Under the pieces are notes generated by a model. The model saw only the letters and a list, made by a program, of their open reading frames with translations. It was not told the origin of the DNA and searched no databases. The position numbers were made by a program, and so were the translations under genes. 64,000 bases of DNA from Microvelia longipes (taxonomy: Eukaryota > Arthropoda > Insecta > Hemiptera > Veliidae): positions 58,805,281 through 58,869,280 of the forward strand of contig JACMZG010000008.1 of NCBI GenBank assembly GCA_018340805.1, written 5' to 3'. This document shows positions 46,588-57,000 of this stretch, in pieces (the first letter of the stretch is position 1; each line of letters opens with the position of its first letter).

Positions 46588-46770
46588 GGAGTCACCCGTG
46601 GTGTAGTGGTTAAGGTAAGCGGCCAATACACAGAATAAATGGATTTTAGTCATGGGTTCAATCCCAACAGGGGCCTCTAGGATTTTTATGAGAGAGATAC
46701 AAATTCTGCGTACCACGCCCTTCTGAAGGGACGTAAAGCCGGTGGTCTCGAGCCTGTGCGCTGTCAGGTA
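46588..46770 (+). mobile_element. tRNA-derived SINE, family 1
   Basis: The head CCCGTGGTGTAGTGGTTAAG looks like a tRNA 5' half with an A box, and ATGGGTTCAATCCCAAC is a good B box. The body CTCTAGGATTTTTATG, GGGACGTAAAGCCGGTG and GAGCCTGTGC matches the SINE at 3881-4052. Confidence 0.78.
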
Positions 46771-46779
46771 TTATCTTGT

Positions 46780-47536
46780 TTAGTTTATTATATTGTAATT
46801 TACTTGTTTTAAAATGTAATACATCGTTTTTTTTTTAACATTTTAACTCCGGGATCTATTTGTTAAATACAATTTAGGCAGTAAAACCAAGAGATTAGAA
46901 ATGATGTATAACATTTCAGAACAATTACATTAAGATAAAATAAACTGAACAAGATAATAATTCAATAACATTCGAATTGGGGAACACCAGGAATATTAAG
47001 AAATAAATCTGGTATAAAAAATAGAAATATAAAAAACAACTAGAACTAATAAAACCTAAAAGGAAAAATTAAACACTTTAACTTTTTTAAGTGTTTAATT
47101 TTTCCTTTTAACACAGCACAATCAAAAGTAATAAAATAACAATATTGTGTTCTAATTACAAATAATATTAATTTTTACTAAATAAAAAAAACTCTTTTAT
47201 TAAAATAATAAAGAATAAAACTATTTGCTGTTTTAGAGTACAGCAAGATTCAAAACAAAAGTATTCTTCTCTTAATCGAAAGAGGGGATAAGAAAAATTC
47301 CAAAACTTTAAAAACAGAAAGGTTTCTTTTGAGTCAGGTCTTAAAGGTGTTTCCTGATCAATCAAAGGCTAATCGGTGTATCATTTGTGTGGGTTTAGTC
47401 TGTTTGCGAAGATTCCCATTTACCGCATCGCTACTGCAGTACTCATGCTGTGTTTAGTATAGCGAGTTAAATAAAACTTTACACAACTAAAATTAGATTG
47501 TCGTCTTACCTGAAAGATGCTGATTTTACTGTATCG
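46780..47536. other. AT-rich intergenic sequence with one hairpin
   Basis: Holds a 22-base perfect inverted repeat with a 10-base loop at 47057-47110 (TAAAAGGAAAAATTAAACAC and two more bases per arm). Otherwise no feature was seen. Confidence 0.6.
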
Positions 47537-47662
47537 TTATAGTTATTTATGCACCAAGGGAGTGAAAAGTTACTTTTTCTCTCTTGGGAGTGAAAAGTGA
47601 TTCTTTACTCCCTAAAAACTAGTTAATAAACTTTACATTATACACCGTTTGGAGATAAAATA
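47537..47662 (-). repeat. family E repeat, short copy
   Basis: It carries both ends of the family: 'tagttatttatgcaccaagg' at one side and 'ttatacaccgtttggagata' at the other, but only about 125 bases long; most of the inside is missing. Confidence 0.6.
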
Positions 47663-47751
47663 TTTAAAAAGGTACATTATGTACCTTTTGATAATGTACA
47701 TAACTTATACTTTTAAAAAGGTACAGAGTACCTCGGTATTTTCCTTCACAA

Positions 47752-48200
47752 CTTCGGTCTCGCTTTGCTCATCCTTAGATTATTATGACTATCCCGATCC
47801 TAAGGTTATATAACTTCGGTCTCGCTTTGCTCATCCTTAGATTATCATGACTATCCCCATCCTAAGGTTATATAACTTCGGTCTCGCTTTGCTCATCCTT
47901 AGATTATCATGACTATCCCCATCCTAAGGTTATATAACTTCGGTCTCGCTTTGCTCATCCTTAGATTATCATGACTATCCCGATCCTAAGGTTATTAACT
48001 TCGGTCTCGCTTGCTCATCCTTAGATTATCATGACTATCCCCATCCTAAGGTTATATAACACTTCGGTCTCGCTTTGCTCATCCTTAGATTATCATGACT
48101 ATCCCCATCCTAAGGTTATATAACTTCGGTCTCGCTTTGCTCATCCTTAGATTATCATGACTATCCCCATCCTAAGGTTATATAACTTCGGTCTCGCTGC
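47752..48200 (+). repeat. 62-bp minisatellite, seven copies
   Basis: The unit starts CTTCGGTCTCGCTTTGCTCA and includes 'gactatccccatcctaaggt'. Starts are at 47752, 47814, 47876, 47938, about 47999, 48062 and about 48125, with a partial eighth. Copies differ by one to three bases, so the array is recent or homogenised. The TCTCGCTTTGCTC part is a version of the motif in the 20-21.6 kb array. Confidence 0.95.
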
Positions 48201-48599
48201 ACTCGCTCTCATAATAGACTGGTTATCCAGAATCATAGCTTTATGACTCGCTTCGCTCGTCCTCAAAATGTCATGCTTATCCAAAGCCTATAAGGTAATT
48301 TTACTTCAGTCTCTTTTTCGCACGAATCTTTCGACGAATGACTTATGAGGTAGAATAACACATTATAAACTAGCTGTCAAGATTTCATAGATCTTTAAAT
48401 TTTAGTTTTTGAGTTATTGGTGAAAATATATATGTTTATATTTTAACTCACCAACCCGATCAAAACGGCAAAGCGTTATCTTGTTTAGGTTATTATATTG
48501 TAATGTGCATTACATGTAAAAAATTTCTCTTTATCTGATATTTTCTTTATTTCCGGATAGTACAACTATCCCCTATAGAATATCACCCTAGAATACCAG

Positions 48600-48690
48600 A
48601 AACATAAGTCAGGTGACATCCCGGCTTCGATTTTTAGGCTAACACAATTCCTTTCCTATATATACCTACGGTATAAATGAGGAAAAGTAA
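48600..48690 (-). repeat. family A head fragment
   Basis: 'tcccggcttcgatttttagg' then the head palindrome 'tatacctacggtataaatga'. Confidence 0.6.
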
Positions 48691-49054
48691 CATTAATAAA
48701 CCTAGTTTGAAATAAAATAAATATAAAACAAAATTAATTAATTAATGAAAGATAGAAAAAAACTTTGTACTAACAAAAAAAGAATAAAAAATATATTTTA
48801 TTAATTAATGAAAAAGTTAAATGAAAATAAATATATTGCTAAATATAAAATGTATTAATATATAAAATGAATATTAAGTTTGAATTTTAGAATATTTAAT
48901 ATGGATCTAATGAATGACTAAATGAAATAAATATATTAAACGAATATTTAAAGCATTGAAATTATCAATATCTATAAGCTGCCAAGCATGATAGTTGGTT
49001 ATTTAAGGATTTAATTAACATAGAAACGTAGTTTTGTTTAACATGATAAATGTC
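48691..49054. other. AT-rich intergenic sequence
   Basis: Low-complexity AATA/TTAA-rich DNA with no feature recognised. Confidence 0.5.
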
Positions 49055-49515
49055 TTTATCTCCAGACGGTGTATAATGTTAAGTTTATTAACTAGTTTTT
49101 AGGGAGTGGCTCAAAATCCGTTTCAGGACAAAAGAAGTTGTGTGGAGCAATAAATTTTTTTTTATTTTTTTGGTTGCACCCCCCCCCCCCTTAATTTATA
49201 AGGGGGTTCGACCCAAAAAAAGTAAGAATAAATACAACATAACATGTTAAAATAAAGTCGACATCTGGAGATAAAATCTTGTATGCACCTTGGGAGTAAA
49301 ATGCTATTTTCCCCCTCGCAATTACCATCCTCGGCTTCGCCTCGAGAGTTAATTGTCATAACTCCGTCGGCTTTGCCTCGGGAATTAAACGCATAAATCC
49401 TTCGACTTCGCCTCGGTAGTTAAATACGTTGGTTCCCTCGGCTTACGCCTTAGGAACCAACTAACTGCTCAGGAAAATAATAGCATTCTTTACTCCCTTG
49501 GTGCATAAATAACTA
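49055..49515. repeat. family E repeat, copy 1
   Basis: Runs from 'ctccagacggtgtataatg' to 'actcccttggtgcataaata'. Inside is 'ataagggggttcgacccaaa' and four CTCGGCTTCGCCTCG-type palindromic blocks separated by about 30 bases. It is about 80% similar by eye to 49866-50382 in the same orientation. Confidence 0.75.
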
Positions 49516-49865
49516 TACTAGTGTAAGGTATAATTTATCTTTAATACTTTATCCTATAGAAATTTGGTTACCCAACTTACTGATGTCGAGTGCAGCAAGA
49601 CTGAGTTTTAAGTTTAGTTCATAGTTGTAGTTTTTAACTTTAGTTCATCTTGTCCAATTGGTACCAAGCAGATATATTTGAAATAGTTTTACTTTTACTC
49701 ATTTCTACCGCAAGAACATAGGAGAATTATTGTTTGCACTTAAAAACTGAAAAAGCGATTCCATCTGAATTATCAATTTCAAGTGTTTTGAGCCTTGTGA
49801 GTATTTAAGCTAGAGAGTTAAATCATTGTGGGAAAATCAATCTTTAGATCTAGTTCCGGAAAAAT
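49516..49865. other. spacer between family E copies
   Basis: No recognised feature; 'gagtatttaagctagagagt' near 49800 is a family A trace. Confidence 0.4.
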
Positions 49866-50382
49866 TATCTCCAAACGGTGTATAATGTAAAGTTTATTGA
49901 CTAGTATTTAGGGAGTAAAGAAGCACTTTTCACTTCTGATTTTTTTTGGGACTGCACTGTCATAATTTATAAGGGGGCCCGTCCCAAAAAAAATTACTGG
50001 GTTAAAATCCGTTTCATGTCAAAATAAGTTGTTAGGAGCAATACATTTTTTAATATTTTTTTGGAGGCAGCCCTCCCTAAATTTATAAGGAGGTCAGACC
50101 CAAAAAAATTAGAATAAAATACAACAAAACGTATTAAAATAAAATCAACGTCTGGAGATAAAATCTTGCATGCACCATCGGAGTAAAATGCTATTTTTTC
50201 CTCTCAATTACCTTGTTAATCGTCATAATTCCTCTGCTTTGCCTCGGGAGCGAAACACATAAATTCCTCGGCTTCGCCTCGGCAGTTAAACTCTTTGGTT
50301 CCCTCGACTTACGCCTTAGGAACCAACCAACTGCTCAGGGAAATAATAGCATTCTTTACTCCCTTGGTGCATAAATAATTAT
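49866..50382. repeat. family E repeat, copy 2
   Basis: Same ends and inside as copy 1, including the 'ctcggcttcgcctcgg' blocks and 'cgacttacgccttaggaacc'. The two copies sit in tandem with a 350-base spacer. Confidence 0.75.
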
Positions 50383-50549
50383 TATTACGTAATTAACCGT
50401 CATAAACGATTCAGCAACTATGCTGTTCATCTATACATTTTATCTCATTGTCAACGATAGTTAAATTGATATTAATGACATCCATACGTTTTCAAAATGT
50501 TAAAAATCAAAAAATAATAATCTAATTCAGTTGATATCTTTTTACAAAC

Positions 50550-50830
50550 TTGTAATGCATTCCATCAAGAACTTACGTCAGAAGAATACATCAAATTTGA
50601 ATATTAAATAATAGACTCGCTTCGCTTGCAATAGAGAGTAAATTGGGAAACATTCGCACGCTAGTATTCTAAAGTATAAATTTAAAAAATTAAAAAAAGA
50701 GCTCGTTTCGCTCGCTAGTTGTTGAGAAACACTTTAATAAGGCTCACTTCGCTCGCTGGATCACGTATCTCTAGAATTTCACATAAGAAAAAATACTCGC
50801 TTTGCTTGGTATATTTCGTATAGCTACAAT
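50550..50830 (+). repeat. second, short array of the GCTCGCTTCGCTCGC-type motif
   Basis: Begins with 'aaattgggaaacattcgcac', the same lead-in as at 20246, followed by four motif units (about 50612, 50703, 50746, 50801). The shared lead-in shows the two arrays are copies of one family. Confidence 0.75.
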
Positions 50831-50869
50831 AAATTATATTTCGTATACTTACAACCCAGGATAATTATA

Positions 50870-51040
50870 CGCTTTTCTTTTGAAAAATACAGAAAATATG
50901 AGTTACGAGTAGTGCTCGATAAATATAACTGCTCAAGTTATAAAGCATAAACCGGATCCTTTTGCAAGAAATGTATTGTTGAGTACGCTAACACGCATTC
51001 CATTGGAAATTCGCTCTATGTGCGTACCACAACGCCAGAA
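50870..51040 (+). repeat. family B palindrome-arm fragment
   Basis: 'atgagttacgagtagtgctc', 'aaagcataaaccgg' and 'cacgcattccattggaaatt' follow the arm order of 32150-32400. Confidence 0.6.
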
Positions 51041-52430
51041 CTTAATCAAACTACCTATATACGTTTTATAAATTCTCCAGCCGGCATTTTAGGCAATAAA
51101 AATAATATAGTAGGTAATATAGACAAAGTATAATACAGTGATAAGATCTATTAGCATGTATTCAAAAGGTAACATGTTACACTCTCTCACGCTTCTGGTT
51201 CTTCAGGCCTATGATGGGAGTTATCAGTTATCCCTGTTTTAATAAAGAATGGGTACGTTTCTTATTTTATTCATTTATTTATTAATTTTATTTAAGTTAG
51301 AATTTTTATTAGAAATAATGGATTTTTATTTTAAAAAATCATACTTAGTTATATATATATAAATGGGTTTCTACTCCTATCAATCAGGTAATAGGCAACA
51401 GGAAAACATTTTTTAAAGGAAAATCTCTTAAAAATTATAAGACATCTGTCCTCTTTAGAATTAGAGGAAATATGACTTGTTTGCAATAATGTATAGATAG
51501 TGACCCCAGCGCTCTGTTTTTATGAAAGTGTTTGGTTAGTAGACTTATTGTTAAACCCCTATGAATAATATTTCTTTCATAGATAAAACTTACGGTCCGT
51601 CATTAATGTTCTATTGTCTCGGATATAATCAATGAACTGAGTTTATTTTAGTAAACAATAACCAAATAAAAACTTTGTTTCAAACTGTCGAAAGTTGAGC
51701 TTGAAGTTTGTTGGTTGTCCTAGTTGTTTGCTCTTTAGTTTTTTTACCTTATTGAAACTTTTCTTAGTTATATTTTTATTCCCCTGGCGTACCACTCACA
51801 TTTATCTGAGTTTACTATTAAAAAATCTATCGATCATTTGATCAGAGTTAGGTAATTACTTTCACTTTTTCAACTTTTTTGTTTTTAAATTTTATTGTTT
51901 TACATGTTTGTTTTTGCTTTCTTAAGAAGGAGGGAAAGCATTGTAATAAAAACAAGAGGGGTTTGGCCTCAGGGTCGCTATGCGTCGTCAGTTCTGGAGA
52001 CTGCTTCGCGGCCACATGGTTGTCCCATATAAGTTTGTCATATTCCCAGTTTATAAAAGTGGCATACTGCCACATTATAGACAAATTTTCAATTGTATTA
52101 GTAAAAAAACGTGATTTCTTTACATTATGATGTATATGTTACTTGATAAACCCAAATCTTATTCCGATAATACGTTTTTTCTACAAACGTGTGTGTTAAC
52201 CATTCATAGTGGTACATGTGTGTAAAATTCTGATCAGCCTCATCAGACAACTTTTTTAATTTTTGTTGATTCATTATTGTGGGCTAATGACGTTACACAT
52301 ATTTCAAACCGAATTTACGTGACATTAATGACGTCGATTTTGTACCAAGTTTTATTTAGATCCGAGAAAGTGTCCTATAAAAACGTCTATGAACAAAATC
52401 TCGTCCATACATATATTTGTGTGTGTTAAA
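51041..52430. other. AT-rich intergenic sequence
   Basis: No gene recognised. A less AT-rich stretch at 51955-52080 gives short ORFs on both strands without known motifs. Near 52250-52330, 'attattgtgggctaatgacg' is a family A trace. Confidence 0.45.
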
Positions 52431-52431
52431 T

Positions 52432-52432
52432 A

Positions 52433-52507
<75 letters not shown>
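52432..52507. repeat. (TA)n microsatellite
   Basis: About 75 bases of TA with two breaks. Confidence 0.97.
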
Positions 52508-52509
<2 letters not shown>

Positions 52510-52960
52510 AGTTTATTTTTTCTTTTTCTTTACAATATGGCAAGTATATTTATGATTTTTGTTGGGAAAGGAATTTTGGAGGTGATATAATATTTTAATT
52601 ACTTTTCTTATATTGTACTTTGCACGGTTACATAAATTAATAACTTGAATAATATTTCGTTTTCCTTTATTTGTTTCAAAATAATGCACAATACTTGTTT
52701 ATACGAAGTGTTTTTCAAAATATTTGTTTATTCATCATAATTAAATGGTTATTTGTTTGCTTTTATATTTTCAATTAACTCTGTCAAAGTATAAAAGATA
52801 ATACGAAACAATTAAGGCCACTTTAAATCTCCTAATTGATGATTATTTTTCCTTTTGCATTGGGAGTAATAATTAATCTTATCTTTCTTTAAGTGGTGGA
52901 TATATTTTGATTTAGTGACTAAAAGAGATTTAGTGTAATTTACTTTTTCATTTAATTTAC

Positions 52961-52999
52961 ATAAAACTTTTTTCTTTATTTTGGTTTAACTCTTTCAGT
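52961..52999 (+). promoter_or_regulatory. possible core promoter of the MBF2-family gene
   Basis: ATAAAA at 52961 and an arthropod-type initiator TCAGT at 52995-52999 are 36 bases apart, slightly wide. The ATG follows about 40 bases later. Both are short motifs, so this is only a suggestion. Confidence 0.3.
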
Positions 53000-53036
53000 A
53001 TCGTTTTCCTTCTTTTCTTAATTTAGAGAAATTAAA

Positions 53037-53176
53037 ATGAAAGTTATATTGGTAACGATTTTGTGGTTTTTGTTGACTTGTAATATTGCTTTTGCTCAAT
53101 CTACTTATTATAGTTTAGAGTGCGATTCAGATCCTGTTCCAAGTTATAGTTTCGGAGACAGAAAGAACCATGACAG
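53037..53176 (+). CDS. MBF2-family gene exon 1 (signal peptide)
   Basis: 46 codons plus two bases; it encodes the signal peptide and QSTYYSLECDSDPVPSYSFG. The leader GAGAAATTAAAATGA gives a good AAA-ATG context. Confidence 0.82.
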
Positions 53177-54869
53177 GTTAGTTTTATTATATTTTTTTTT
53201 AGCCTTACAAGATATTATCTTGTTTTAAATTTTCCTCATTCATATTAGACCAAGAGCCCAGAGGTGTTTTGTTAATAAAAAGTGTAATGGCTGGAACCGG
53301 TCTCAATTTTTCGTAAATACCTTCCTGAACAAGGATCTGCAATTCTGCCGACTCGTATCGGATGGGTGTCCCAGGCAGAACCTTTGACCCCTAAAGTGCG
53401 ATCTGCCTGGGACACCCATCCGATACGAGTCGGCAGAATTGCAGATCCTTGTTCAGGAAGGTATTTACGAAAAATTGAGACCGGTTCCACCCATTACACT
53501 GTTTGTTAACTTGGGTGGTAAATTTAACCTGTAAAGTGCGTTCTGCCTGGGACACCCATCCGATACGAGTCTGCAGAATTGCAGATCCTTGTTCAGGAAG
53601 GTATTTACGAAACATTGAGACCGGTTCCAGCCATTACACTTTTTATTAACAAAACACCCCTGGGCTCTTGGTCTATATCGTAGATGTATAAAAAAAAGTA
53701 ATGCGTTTGCACTTAAAATTTAAAATTTTAACTGAATTATCTGTTTTAAATGTTTTAAGACCCTCCGAGTGGTTTCCACCAAGTTGTCTGTCATATAAGT
53801 GTGTGTGTTATCATAGTACCTCCCAGTGGGTTTATGCTTGAGAGTTGTGACTTGATTCAAAAAAAATCATTTGGTCAAGTTTAAGTCGTCTTTCACGTTT
53901 TTTTAAAAAAATCAGATTATCTTCTAGGTTGAAATTGTGTCCAGAAAATAATTTAACTATGACGTAATTTATTGTCATTAATGACCTAATTTTCAAAAAA
54001 CAATTGTTATTTTTACATAATGGTGTTTTGTTCAAAACTACAGGAAACAATCCTAGGTCAGCGAGAAAAAATACATAAGTCAAATTTTTTAATTTTTTAC
54101 GATTAAAGTATTTCTCAAACCTTACTTAACCAAACGTAAAAACCACTTAAGTCAAAACTATCGTTAAATAAGATAAATGAGTAAAAATACTATAATATAA
54201 AAATAAAATAATAATTATAATAATGACTTATGTTCTTTTTCCCGCCGACCCTAGAATTGTTTCCTGTAGATTTAAACAAAATATTATTGTGTAAAAATAA
54301 TAATTGCTAAGTAAAAAAAAATTACCCATTACCTAAAGTTAAAATTTACCTAAAAGTATTTTTCGGCGAGCCACCTAGGGCCGCAAGATCCTGTCTAAAA
54401 TTATAAAAATTTAATGACGCTGAAGATACAACGTATTCTATTCATTGATTCTACGCAAATTATTAGACCAGTTTTAGCTTAATTGTAAGTTTTAGTAGCT
54501 TGGATTCCATGAGTTACTATAAACAGAGAGTGCTTTTTATATTTATTTATGTTTATTCGTATATTATTATTCATGTATTATATTTAAAAATGCTTTATCT
54601 GTTTCAGTCTCCTGTACACAACTCTTGTTAAAATTGATACGATTTGGTTCACAACTAGAGGACAAAACGTATCATGGCCACTAGCCAATCAACTTTCTGA
54701 CGCTGAAATAACACAAGTTTATTTAGAAAATAAAATGCCTGAGGGCGAAGGAGCTTGCGCTGAGATCATAGAGGGAGGTCCCGGTCATCCTAATGTCACC
54801 ATACACATCGTCACTCAATCTGGCGGAGGCGCCAATTTTCTTATCAATATATATGGAATGGGTTATTAG
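53037..54869 (+). CDS. secreted MBF2-family protein (133 residues, two exons)
   Basis: Exons 53037-53176 and 54608-54869 join through donor CAG|GTTAGT and acceptor CTGTTTCAG|T in phase 2 and give 133 residues with a TAG stop. Residues 1-20 are a clear signal peptide (MKVILVTILWFLLTCNIAFA). The mature part has two cysteines (29 and 97), possible N-glycosylation sites at NVS (67) and NVT (109), a VYLENKMPEGEGACAEIIEG stretch, and the typical end VTIHIVTQSGGGANFLINIY. Length, signal peptide and the closing GGxG...VTI...S.GG..F.I.IYG pattern fit the MBF2 family of small secreted insect proteins. The name comes from a silkworm transcription cofactor, but a signal peptide points to secretion; function is unknown. 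No neighbour gene gives context. Confidence 0.82.
53246..53675. mobile_element. foldback element in the MBF2 intron
   Basis: 430 bases with inverted terminal arms of about 138 bases (TAGACCAAGAGCCCAGAGG... to ...GGGCTCTTGGTCTA). A third arm-like block (about 53392-53515), in the orientation of the right arm, lies in the middle, so the element has one left and two right arms. A 3-base TAT may be duplicated at both sides. It shares no coding capacity; the ORFs seen in it are repeats of the arms. Confidence 0.85.
53696..53870 (+). repeat. family A fragment in the MBF2 intron
   Basis: 'gttttaagaccctccgagtg' and 'gtttatgcttgagagttg' are family A blocks; head and tail are missing. Confidence 0.55.
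54608..54869 (+). CDS. MBF2-family gene exon 2
   Basis: Completes Ser47 and runs to the TAG at 54867-54869. It lacks an early ATG and is markedly less AT-rich than its flanks, as expected of an exon. No AATAAA was seen close downstream. Confidence 0.82.
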
Positions 54870-55168
54870 GATGGATAGAATAGAACATTCCTATGGAAAT
54901 CTTATTAACCGTACGCGATTAAGCAAGTTTGTCAAAGTAATTGTGATTAGTAAATGCCCATCAAGGAAACCTTTCTTGTAAGCAAACCTGGGTACAGTTT
55001 ACTGGGTGAATTTGTTGCTAGTGTCATGAAAATAGGGTCAACATCCAATCGACTCCATATGCTGAGTCACTTGTCATCTGAACGGTGGGTTGGACGTTCT
55101 TACTTTCTTGCTTAATCGTGTGTTGGCCCAACAGTACTACTTACAATACTGACTTAGTTGCTATTTTT

Positions 55169-55985
55169 ACTTTTCCTCGTTTATACCGTAGGTATATAGG
55201 AAAAGTGTTACGTTTTCCTAATAAATCCGAAACCGGGATTTCTCCTGAATTAATTTATTCCAGGAGTTTTTTTTAGACCAAATGAGTAGATTTTACGTTG
55301 CCTGTCAGTATGTGTGTGTGTGTCTCTTGTCATCGTAGATGCCAATGTATTTATGCTAGAAAGTAGAACCGTGGTACAATAGTCTCTTCATAAAATATTT
55401 TTTATGACTTCACTACCTGCATTAATGACAGCAAATATTTTATTTTTTTGCTGAAACATTTTGACGCTGCGAAGATGTATTGATCGTACTGAAAATCAGG
55501 ACACATGTAGTCGTATATAAGTTTTGTAGCATTATTAGCAGTAGTTTTAATTTTATAGAATTACATGTTTATGTGTTTTTTTAAAAATGTTAATAGTAAA
55601 AAATAATTTTATTGAGTTGAAATTTGGTACTATACTGTATGCCTTTATTAATTAACTATACTTCTTAATTTTTGAAGAAACATAATTTTACCAAAGGCCC
55701 GAATTATATTAAGCAAATATATAAGCAAAGTTTTATTTAAATAAGGCTTGTGTATCTATGGTTTTAGTAGCATGTAGCGAGGTACCAGGATATCGGTGAC
55801 CGCCGGAAACGGGTAGTTTTACTGTCTGAAGGCAAGCAAAGCGAGTCCGAGGACGTGCAATATAGGTAAATTAGGTTATTTCCATGTCATGTGGACGAGC
55901 GAAGCGAAACTGAAATGTAGTTAAGATGGGCATAGTAAATTTAATATAACGAGGAAAAGTTTCGAGGTACCCCGTACCCTATTTT
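55169..55985 (+). repeat. dispersed repeat family A, copy 8, near full length
   Basis: Head ACTTTTCCTCGTTTATACCG, blocks 'aatccgaaaccgggattt', 'gtgtgtgtgtctcttgtcat' and 'gcaagcaaagcgagtccgag', and the tail GAGGTACCCCGTACCCT. It starts 300 bases after the MBF2 stop. Confidence 0.75.
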
Positions 55986-55999
55986 TTTATAAGATTATT

Positions 56000-57000
56000 T
56001 ATTTTTAGAAATTAATTTGTGAATTATTTTTAGGTTTTTTTTTAAAAAATGTATTATTATAATAAATTATTTTAAGGGCAATTCGTATATTTATATATTA
56101 TTGTTTTTCTTTACGGTAGATAAAAAAAATCTTTTTACCTATGGCTTTTTGGCCAATTCATTCACTCTGCGAGAACCACCTTGGGAAGGTCCCATTTACT
56201 ATGCTCTAAGTAATAATTGTAGTTGGCGAAATCTTTTAATTATAAATACAATTCATATAAACTAAGAGCGTAGTCCCCGCTGCGAACCCCGGACTTCCAA
56301 TGGCAGACTCATAAACTTGTGTTGGCCCATAATAGTAGACTACGTTGCTATCTTTTAATGAGATTATTTGTTTTTAAAAATCAATTTATGATTAATTGAT
56401 TTACAATTGTTTTAAAATGCATTCTTTTAATATTTTTTGTAGAACAATTCATATATAATTTTATCTTATCAATATTTATCGTATCGAAATGAAAAAAACA
56501 TATATTAAAACGCTAAGATTATAATTGATTATATAATGCACTGTTATTGACAACACTTGTCAATAACAGTAATTGTAATTTAGTTTTTTTTTTAAAAAAA
56601 ATAGCGTGTTATTTGTAAATAAATCAAAAGAAAATCTACATTTTTACTGAATTTCCTTAATTTAAATCTGTTGGTATTACAAAATAGGTGTTACCTATTG
56701 TCTAAATCTATTTCTAACTTAGTTATTTAGCGTTTTTGTAAAGTCAGAAATTTCTTTTCTGTTAAATTTTGTAAGGCTTGTGTGTGCATACGATGCGGAT
56801 TTTAAATAAGCATTTATATCTATCATGATTTGTGATAACAGCGAATGAATTAACTTGGCATAAACTATGATATCATAACTCTTTGCGCAACCTTGGTCGC
56901 ATTTTTCACGAAGGGTTTTGTTGGGATCTCTTCTTCTTTTTACAAGTAATTTAGATTTAATTTGCTGCTGAACTTTTGTTAAGTGGATTTTGAAATTGCC
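56000..57000. other. intergenic sequence with a foldback-half relic
   Basis: A 13-base inverted repeat (CTGTTATTGACAA/complement) is at 56543-56571. At 56700-56960 the sequence resembles the right arm and flank of the 15843-16215 foldback ('tgatatcataactctttgcg', 'tgctgctgaac'). Confidence 0.5.

Noticed and set aside
46588..46665. A functional tRNA gene
   Set aside because: A and B boxes are present but the acceptor and anticodon arms do not pair, and the SINE body follows without a break.
51848..52130. Overlapping ORFs of 78 and 83 codons on both strands
   Set aside because: No splice support, known motif or consistent coding strand.
53272..53615. Two ORFs with a shared IFRKYLPEQGSAIL stretch
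   Set aside because: They translate the arms of the intronic foldback; the repetition of the peptide follows from arm repetition.
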